A stretch of 64,000 nt of DNA from Massospora cicadina (taxonomy: Eukaryota > Entomophthoromycota > Entomophthoromycetes > Entomophthorales > Entomophthoraceae): contig JAKSZP010005590.1 in the NCBI GenBank assembly GCA_022478985.1, forward strand, positions 37,202 through 101,201. The letters are read 5' to 3'. This document shows, one piece after another, positions 56,842-64,000 of this stretch. Every line of letters starts with the position of its first letter. Positions within the stretch are counted from its first letter, which is position 1. The notes below the pieces were generated by a model. It searched no databases. It saw nothing but the letters and a program-made list of their open reading frames with translations, and had not been told where the DNA came from. The position numbers and the translations under genes are program-made.

Positions 56842-57390
56842 GTGGGATATTATTTCCAGTTTATTCCACACTTAGCTGATACCTCTAAGACTATAGTATA
56901 TTTATTGAATAAGGGTATATTCTTCAAATGGAAAAAAGAGCAACAGCATACCTTTGATCTATTACGCATAGCACTCTACCACTCACCTGTACTTATACAT
57001 CCTAATTTTGATAAACCCTTTCTACTTTTTACTTATGCTAGCAATGTATCTATCAGAGCTATATTATCTCAGCATGATGAAACTTAGTGGATCATCCCAT
57101 CGTCTATTATAGCAAAGCCCTAATCAAAGCTGAATGCAATTATAGCGTTATGGAATGCAAATGTTTTATGTGGTACTACTGGCTATTAAGCATATCCAAC
57201 CATACTTATATGGAAATAATTTTACTATAAGTGAATGACCATGCTTCCTTGCAATGGCTGCAACAAATTAGAGATCCTGTTGGAGGTTAGCCCCAATGGG
57301 CGTTAAAACCTCAAAACTACGACGCTTTTCATCATTTATAAACCAGGGTACATACACCAAAACGCGGATTGTTATTTAGCTCCCCATATT
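56842..57390 (+). pseudogene. RT connection and RNase H of element C
   Basis: The 81-codon frame 56842-57087 reads GYYFQFIPHLADTSKTIVYL, FFKWKKEQQHTFDLLRIALY and FTYASNVSIRAILSQHDET. The first RNase H Asp position is Tyr. The remaining RNase H motifs continue in other frames to about 57370. Confidence 0.8.
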
Positions 57391-57539
57391 AAGTTTTAAC
57401 CAATCCTGAGGAAGGTTGGCTCTAAGACCTCTTAACCCAACCACATTATGAAAAACAAACTTCTGACCCTTAAAAAAGAAATAGTAAAAATTGGTGTATA
57501 TCCAATGTAAGAATAGGAAAAGTATAAAAACTCATATCT

Positions 57540-58480
57540 CAAAAATGGTTGCCCTACATATGACCTTCAGATCATACTGACATCATATTGAAGGGTGTTC
57601 TGCAAGTTGGCAACGAAGAATTACCAAAACATACCAGTGGCTCAAGGTTTAATGTTATTGGGAAGGAATGCTTGTACCAATCCAAGATTTAGTAGAGTTC
57701 TGCCTAATATGTAAAGGTCAAGCCAGTTCTAATCCCTGACCTCAACATCCAGTGGTTCCACCCCTGTTTCCCTTCCGTACAATTCGTGTTGACGTTGTAG
57801 GACCTCTCCATTGAGCCTCTAATGGTCATCAGATCCTCCTTCTAGCCGTTGCTCATTTAACTAAATGGATTGAAGCTGTATCTCTATCCTCCTCTTTGGC
57901 AAAAGCTACTGCAACATTTATATATAATAAGATTATCACGCAGCATTAGTGCCCTAACATAATTCTCTCCAATAATGGTCAGAATTTTTGATCATCGCTG
58001 GTGAATAATTTTGCCAAATTGATAGGTTTCACTCAAGTGTTCTCCACACCTTACCATCCTGCAACCAATAGAATGGTAGAGCATGTGAATGGTACTCTAA
58101 CTAATTTTCTCTGAAAAACACAATGTCTGACCCTCTTCATTGGCCCAAAACCTGCCTATTGAAATGCTGGCCTACATAATAAGCTATCATCGCATTATTA
58201 AGATGTCTTTTACCCAAGCGTTATATGGAAGAAATCCTCAGCTTCCCTCTAAAGTTTAAGCCATGTTGGATCAAGATTCCATTGAAGCCCCCAAAGTTAC
58301 TATGTGAAGTATCATCAATGAGATTATTTGACTTCAGGCCCAGGCTTTAGAGAACTTTACTGCTACAACTAATAGAAAAACTAATTAGTTTAATGATAAG
58401 CATGAACCCCTGCACACCTTTTCAACTGGGTGATCTAGTCCTCTTCTACCATCATTGGCCTGGAAATCGCAAACAAATTA
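57540..58480 (+). pseudogene. Integrase of element C
   Basis: Motifs across frames: CLICKGQASSNP-like zinc finger (about 57700), IRVDVVGPL (about 57784), VAHLTKWIEA (about 57848), LSNNGQNF (about 57966, second Asp to Asn), TPYHPATNRMVEHVNGTL (about 58048-58100; Glu kept). The C-terminal part runs to about 58480. Confidence 0.8.
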
Positions 58481-58970
58481 AGAATTAACTGGTTGGGGCC
58501 CTAAAAAGTTATTTGTAAACAAGGTAATGAACACAAATGTGGAGGTCTCTCAGTGCACAGTGATAAATCACATATACAGTTGATTTTGTCCGGCTGGTTT
58601 TCCCCCAATGCCAAAATCTAAAGGGTGAGTTGTCAAGCTTCCTACCTGAATCAAGAATATATGTGTATTGGATGAAGGGAAGCGAACCTGATCCAATGAT
58701 CTAGATGAAATTTTTTTCAGGGATAATTCATGAATAAATTTAAGGCTTTTCAATATTGGGGTTCAACCTGACTTGTGAATTTGAATATTACTCAACTGAA
58801 ACCCCCAAAATATCAGGGTTAAAACTTGATCTATGAAGTGATTAATTTTGTTTGAATGAAGTGACCAAATTGCCATAGAATCCCCAATTGGCAATTGGTA
58901 TAGATCTTGACTCAGAAACGCCTGGAACATTTCCAAGAAAATCTCCCTGATCTCCCATACAATGATGTTT

Positions 58971-60888
58971 TATTTAACTGAGATAAGCCGACCAGGAGAC
59001 GGACATTACCAAAACTTAAAGCCTAAAAATAAATCCTCACCAAATAAAAATGAATGAACCGCCCAAAATGAGCGGATGATACACATAATGTGAACTCAAC
59101 CAACCAGGTATGAAAGCGTGAATCACTTATCCCATCATGATGGAAGGGGAGGGGGTGTCAGGGGGCTCATCCTCAGCAACGTCAACATCCCAAAGCATGG
59201 CACAGGCTACGGCAAGAGCAGAGGCATCATGGCGTTAGTGGGATGTGGTGATATATTTCCAAAGATTGGTGTGGTATTAAGACACTTGCTATATATAAGA
59301 GTTCCTGGCGTAGTTTGTCAAATCTAGTTCATCTTTCATGCGTGATCATGTAGTTTTTTGAACGTGGTGATATTGGTGTGGATAATCTTTGATTTGGGAT
59401 TCAGCGCTACCTCTGCCACATGCTGGATGGCGTCATTTGCTTTTTTGTGGGCTTTGATCAACATAATTTTTATACCTTATTGCCTTTAGAGGAAATTTTA
59501 GGAGGAGGAATTCCTCCTGTAAACATCGCCTATGATTTGGTGGCAGCTTTGCGGAGAGGGTGACAATCTGGCTTAGTCATTGCTTTAACAGCCAGCTCGT
59601 GATTGCCGCGGATCGTTTCAGCATTTTGCTAGGGGGTGTATAAGTAAGGGGATAATTACTCATTATCGTCAATATACACAAACAGCTCAATTTTCATATT
59701 TCAGTTCTCAATTATATTCCTGGACTCATTGTTTTCAAACAATAAATCCAAAGGATTTTGGTTGACTTGAATTGGGGAGTCAGCATATTCCTGTGGTTTG
59801 GTTGGTTCGTTGGAGGAAGCATAGGATCAAACTGGGGTCCAATCTTATGCTTAATTGAATGGAGCGTTTCAGGCACTGGGGCGAGGATGAAGCTGATTGG
59901 TGGCTGTAGGTGCAGCTGCAGCAACAGGCTTTGGGGGATGGGAGGTAGGATCACGCCCCATACCAAAGGTGGTGTGGGGTGGGCGGTGGAATGGAGGTTG
60001 GCGGTTGAGAAAACTATGCTGTCAGATGTAGCTAGGGATGGGCACTTGCATTTCAAGTAGTCCAACTCAAAACATGTTGGACAGATTATCCATCTGCCAT
60101 TGATGTGGCCCATAATGGATGGTTGGGGGCAGAGAGAATAACGACGCGAGGGGGATTTACAGGGCAATTTTAATTTAGTTAAGGCTGATCATGGCATAAG
60201 ACTGAGGCCCAGCGAGACGTGTGGCCCCATTTGGAACCACAAATTGCAAGATGGGGTTGGAGTCATAGGCTTCCAAACCTTCCATCAGCTCCTGGTGGAG
60301 CACTTAAGGGGGAAGGTGGGTGGACAAACCAGCGAACTAAAACACCAAAGTGGTGTCCACTGGGAGCTTGGTTCAGATTGTGGGGAAAGGGGTACCCTGG
60401 AAAACCAGGGGCACAGTTGCCGCAATAGTAACATTAGCTTCACAGGTGAATCTGATATCAAAATAACCCTTATAGGGGCAGAAGTCAATAAAACCAGAGG
60501 GATGCATCACCGCCTAAGATATTTTGTTAATGGCTTGGCCATGGTAGGGGAAAAGTTTCCCATAGTTGTTCTTAAGGCCAAAATGCATGTTGCTCCGGGG
60601 GAGCACCAGGGGGTAGTGGGGTACCACTTGGGTATGAGTGAGGTGGGCGTCAAGATCCTTGGAGGAACAAATCATCCCAGGGTTTGGTATGACTGAGCGA
60701 GACAATCTGAGCGCGTTTTCCTGTCAGATGAAAAATGGCAGAGGGAGTTTCTCCACTGCCCTACACTGGGGCAGCTGGCGGGGAATACAAGGACATCAGA
60801 GAAATACTACGGCGGGAAATTGAGTTTTTACTTTTAATATGTATGATTTTGCTCCGTAAATTTATGCCAAGCAAAAAGAGAAGGTTTC
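58971..60888 (-). mobile_element. LINE-like element copy 2 (1918 bp, minus strand)
   Basis: Flanked by a perfect 17-bp target duplication CCCATACAATGATGTTT (58954-58970, 60889-60905). The 5' LTR of element C has the single uninterrupted target. On the minus strand it is homologous to copy 1 from end to end, including the 5' start (TTCTCTTTTTGCTT against TTTTCTTTCCATTT) and the tail GGTAATGTCCGTCTCCTGGT. The orientation is opposite to the host element. Confidence 0.75.
59080..60760 (-). pseudogene. ORF1-like protein of LINE-like copy 2
   Basis: Minus-strand frames parallel copy 1: ATVPLVFQGTPFPT (about 60415), then a TAG at 60337-60339, in the same codon as the TAG of copy 1, then GLSTHLPP and VLHQELMEGLEAY, LQFVVPNGATRLAGP; then CPTCFELDYLKCKC (about 60080-60040), a CCHC knuckle with Tyr in the His place; and DVDVAEDEPPDTPSP (about 59190). 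The longest open frame is 151 codons (59712-60167). No RT or endonuclease motif is found. Confidence 0.6.
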
Positions 60889-61236
60889 CCCATACAATGA
60901 TGTTTCTAATAAAATAAAAATTTACACTCTTTTTGCCATTTTAATATATTTGCTCAAGCTCTACTCAATTAGACTAGAAACAGTTTTATGGTAAAGAAAA
61001 GGTAAAATTAAAACCTATCACTCAGAAACTTTGGATCTCCTGGCTTCTTAGTTAAAGGATGAGTGGTTCAACTACCCCTACGTCCTGACGGTCCTTGCGG
61101 TCACGTCCCCACCTCCCCAATCTGCTGTATGTGCTCAGGTGGGGCCTTTGAGTGGTAAACCAGGTACTCCAGAGGAGCCACGCATATGAATCTGCTGGTG
61201 CCCTTTTGTATGTGACAGAAGTGGCAAAGTCCAAGT

Positions 61237-61641
61237 ATGTACAGACAGTATATACCATGGCGTCTTCTCCTGAGGACAGCTAGGGGTGGTTTGGTTAATA
61301 TCCCTTCCCTTCTGGGTGTATCTCACATTTTAGCTATGAAACAAGATCAGGGTTACTTTCTGATGCTAGTTAAGATTCAATTGGGCGCTAATGTAATCTT
61401 CATTGAGGTTCACTTAGAAGTGGGAATCTCAAGCAATTTTATGAGTTTACAGGTCACTCAGGGATTAGATCTCAAATTGGATGTAGGATCCTTGATTTTA
61501 AGTGCGTTGTCAGCCTCAATGATCTGCTACCCAGTGAGACATCTCATACCATCCTCAATCCATGGGTTTGGCTTCTATGATCAGTTCACCGCTGTTTCAT
61601 ATTTGTTATTTCCCATTATCCTGGGGGTTGCTTGGTGGTAG
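61237..61641 (+). pseudogene. Protease-like ORF of an unassigned retroelement
   Basis: The 134-codon frame contains LMLVKIQLGANVIFIEVHLE and VGISSNFMSLQVTQGLDLKL (about 61360-61480), the arrangement of a retropepsin or clan-related protease domain of gypsy elements. However, the catalytic D-S-G position reads E-V-G. It lies between element C and element I and belongs to neither. Possibly the remains of the element into which C was inserted. Confidence 0.4.
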
Positions 61642-61718
61642 TGGCAACATGTTTGTATTGACATGGAGCCCAACACTTTGTCATTTGAAAATCCTATATG
61701 CAAAAGAGAGATCTATTT

Positions 61719-62185
61719 TGTTAATTCTCGGTGTTTGGGCTTGATTCTGCCGAGTTGGTTTTGCACAGGGTATGAGCCACTAAGCAACCAAATTGGACGA
61801 TATGAGGATCGGCAACTTATAATAGAACTTAATAAAATATGTATGGAGCTATCGCCCCTTATTTTGACCTTTATTTTAATATAAATCGCAGACTTATCTG
61901 CGCGCTCCTCTTTCTTCTAGAAAACCTACCCCTTTAATCTTCCATCAGATTCTTTATACCTTGGTTCCCCAGCCAAATGCATCCTCAGCTTGGTAATCTT
62001 CTATTTCTACTTCTCTTTTCAAATTACTCTCATTCATATCAAATCTCAGCATAAATCCTCTCAATTCACTGAATGCCTCATTTATAAGCGCTTAAATTAC
62101 CAGTACTAGTTTAATTCTGGCGGATTCCATTTATTTCGCCATATTGACTTAGGGCTTATCATCCAGTCATATTGAAATCCTGACA
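61719..62185 (-). repeat. 3' LTR of element I
   Basis: Read on the minus strand it starts TGTCAGGATTTCAATATGAC and ends GAATTAACA. It aligns with the D LTRs, including the promoter-like region (GGTATAAAGAATCTGATGG) and CCTGTGCAAAACC near the end. The 5' LTR is outside the window. Confidence 0.75.
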
Positions 62186-62209
62186 TTACCCCCCCTTTGA
62201 CTAAATGAT

Positions 62210-63310
62210 AGGCTCTTACTGTTTGTATGCTTGAAAGAACTTCATGTGGACTCAGTTGATGATCTGACCCCCAGCGGATTCCTTAATTCTGTAGACATCC
62301 ATCCCAGTCTTCTCAATAATCTCGAATGGGCTGACCCAAATGTCAGAGAGCTTATTTTTTTTGTCTGAATCCATGCTGATTGTGGAATAAAACATAATCC
62401 CCCACAGCGAACAATGGAAGACCACTCTGGCGCTTCTGGTCAGCTACCTGGTCACACATTTTCTTTGCTAAACAGGTGGAGTAGGCTTCCATTTGTAACT
62501 TGATCAAAGTATCCATGAGTTGATTCAGATATTGCTGAGGATTCACCCCACCAGTTCTCTCTACACACAAATATAGCAAGGCAGGCAGAGATGGATGTTA
62601 AACATACAGCAGTTGAAATGGACTCTTACCAGTGGCAGAATGATAGCTGATATTATAAGCGAACACAGCAGTAGGTAGAAGGGCACTCCATTCTAAGGGC
62701 CAATCCATTTATCAATTTGCAGAGTATATTCACTAGGGTTCCATTGACTCGCTCCACCATCCCATTTTGATTCCAATGATAGGGGGTGGTCAAAACCCCA
62801 TGAATCGCCATCAACTAGTTTAACTTTGGCAGATTATGTGAAGTGAAGTTGGTTCCGTTGTCCGTCAGAATGAACTGCAGGCAGCCATACCGCTGTATAA
62901 CGCACTCCATAATGAACTTGGCAGTGGTGACCGCGCCCAAGTCACTAATAGCCCTGGCTTCTACCCATCAGGTCAAATGATTTGTAGGACAATTATATAC
63001 TTGGATCAATTGGCACTAGAAGGCAGAGGTCTCACTACATCAATGGAAATGGTGTGCCATGCAAACCGGGGTTTCACTAGTTGGTAGGTGGTTTTCTTGT
63101 GGAAAGGTTTTTCTACTTGACACTGATGGCAGCAACTAACCATTTCCAATACATTGTAATGCATGCTTTCCCAGAAGTATTGGGGTTGCAAGAATTCTAG
63201 CATCTTCCGCAATTCTTCATGTCCAACAGCCCAATGAGCATCCATAAATATTGAGGGTCTAGCCAAAGGCTTTGGAAAATTCAGCGTCAAGTTTCCTATT
63301 CACTTATATA
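62210..63310 (-). pseudogene. Integrase of element I
   Basis: The frame 63006-63290 carries the H2C2 zinc finger (AHWAVGHEELRKML, then CCHQCQVEKPF) and the start of the core (HTISIDVVRPLPSSAN; first Asp kept). Further down the minus strand come [15 protein letters not shown] sequence (about 62870), a [12 protein letters not shown] motif (about 62755) and the C-terminal frame 62352-62579 (GDYVLFHNQHGFRQKK). The best preserved integrase in the window, though split into several frames. Confidence 0.85.
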
Positions 63311-63479
63311 GTTCTTCCCCTTGTACATAGGTGTTTTCCCTGAGTCCATCTAACACCTTGATCACCTGCGGCAGCTCATCTTGGTATCTGTTCGCCACCA
63401 TTTTTTTGTACATTATATCAGCTAGATCTGCCGTGATAGCAACAATGGACAATTGAGTAAGGCAATCCTCATTTTGATG

Positions 63480-64000
63480 TTTTGCTCCCAATCAATGCAA
63501 AATCTAGAAATCACATGCTTGCAGCTTCAACGGCCATTGTATGAGCTATCCCTCCAGTTCATGAAGATTCTGTAGCCAGTGTAAGGAAGCGTGATCCATC
63601 ACTGCTTGAAATCTCACCCCATGCAGATATACCTAAAACTGTTTGTAAGTGTAATCACTTCTAGAAACTCCCGCTCAGTTACAGTGTAGTTTAGTTTAAT
63701 TCATGACAGTTCAAACTTCGACTACAGAATGTGACAGGATGTTCCACGCTGTCATCATTTTTCTGAGATAACACTGCCCCAATAGCAGAGAGGGATGTAT
63801 CAGCTTGTACTATGAAATGTTTGTTGAAGTTGGTATATTGCAAAATGGGTGCACTTGCTAATGCGGTGCGCAATACATAGAAAGCATTCTGGCATCATTT
63901 TGTCCAATCAAAGAGAGCGTTTTTCTTTAATAACTTGAAAAACGGGGCCCCAATGCAGCTGAAATTGGGAATGAACTGTCAGTAGTACCCAACCATCCCC
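63480..64000 (-). pseudogene. RT end and RNase H of element I
   Basis: The frame 63691-63873 reads ALASAPILQYTNFNKHFIVQ followed by ADTSLSAIGAVLSQKNDD and VTFCSRSLN: the RNase H start with catalytic Asp kept. Below it come FKQ-VMDHASLHWLQNLHELE-type sequence (about 63600-63550) and IGAKHQNEDCLTQL near 63480. The window ends within the RT connection region. Confidence 0.8.

Larger units (their letters stand above)
53142..61090 (+). mobile_element. Element C: Ty3/gypsy element, same family as B
   Basis: LTRs 53142-53715 and 58631-61090 (the latter interrupted by a LINE-like element) start TGTCARG and end CCTGACR. Internal gag, protease, RT, RNase H and integrase align with element B throughout. 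No intact frame longer than about 80 codons. Confidence 0.88.
58631..61090 (+). repeat. 3' LTR of element C, interrupted by LINE-like copy 2
   Basis: LTR parts 58631-58970 and 60906-61090, collinear with the 5' LTR. Net length about 525 bp after removing the insert and one duplication. Confidence 0.85.
61719..64000 (-). mobile_element. Element I: Ty3/gypsy element, minus strand, running off the right edge
   Basis: On the minus strand: RNase H and RT end (from 64000), integrase (to about 62210), a purine tract (AAAGGGGGGG, 62188-62197) and an LTR (62185-61719). LTR sequence and integrase are close to element D (shared LTR start TGTCARGATT...GACTGGATGATAAGCCC). It has no antisense ORF between pol and LTR. 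Confidence 0.85.

Noticed and set aside
60244..60696. 150-codon plus-strand ORF
   Set aside because: Antisense to the ORF1-like protein of LINE-like copy 2, which matches copy 1 in the minus-strand frame.
1..64000. Repeat-induced point mutation as the cause of decay
   Set aside because: Stops arise from several types of change and from many indels, and CpG loss extends to low-copy DNA. I cannot compute dinucleotide indices here, so RIP is not claimed.
1..64000. CRISPR arrays, prokaryotic operons, rRNA
   Set aside because: No regularly spaced short repeats, no ribosome-binding-site-led gene series and no rRNA-like conserved blocks were seen; the only evident gene is spliced.

Overview
The window is eukaryotic, most likely from a fungus with a large, repeat-swollen genome. 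It contains no prokaryotic operons, rRNA, tRNA genes or CRISPR. About nine tenths is a graveyard of LTR retrotransposons, nearly all Ty3/gypsy-type, broken by stops and frameshifts and nested in one another. One host gene is recognisable: a homologue of EAF6, the small subunit of NuA4-type histone acetyltransferase complexes, at 39515-40288 with three short introns. Entomophthorales or rust fungi would fit, but the sequence does not settle the taxon.

Layout. 1-7700: element A (+), cut by the window edge, with an antisense ORF between pol and its 3' LTR. 8755-8960: a gag-start scrap. 8961-13737: element H (-), of a different, chromovirus-like type. 13738-21860: element G (+), in the order LTR, internal, LTR, start of a second internal. 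22141-37794: element D (+), interrupted by element B (+, 26042-34266). The 3' LTR of B was in turn hit by a tRNA-derived SINE and by a 1.97-kb LINE-like element. 37795-42861: an AT-rich, low-copy island with EAF6 and other exon-like ORFs. 42862-52225: element E (+), a relative of A, with the longest open frame of the window (270 codons) antisense between pol and 3' LTR. 53142-61090: element C (+, same family as B), whose 3' LTR carries a second LINE-like copy. 61719-64000: element I (-), running off the right edge.

The sense-strand domain order of the LTR elements (gag, protease, reverse transcriptase, RNase H, integrase) can be read from motifs, but no pol is intact. Coordinates of decayed domains are approximate. 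LTR and insertion ends are base-accurate where target-site duplications or paired LTRs allow it.

The most interesting signals are: (1) an antisense ORF shared by elements A and E; (2) a SINE and a LINE-like family sharing the same 3' tail; (3) two 18-25 nt insertions with long target duplications and a common A-ending tail; (4) a 494-bp identical tract inside otherwise diverged LTRs; (5) CpG depletion around, but not in, the EAF6 exons.
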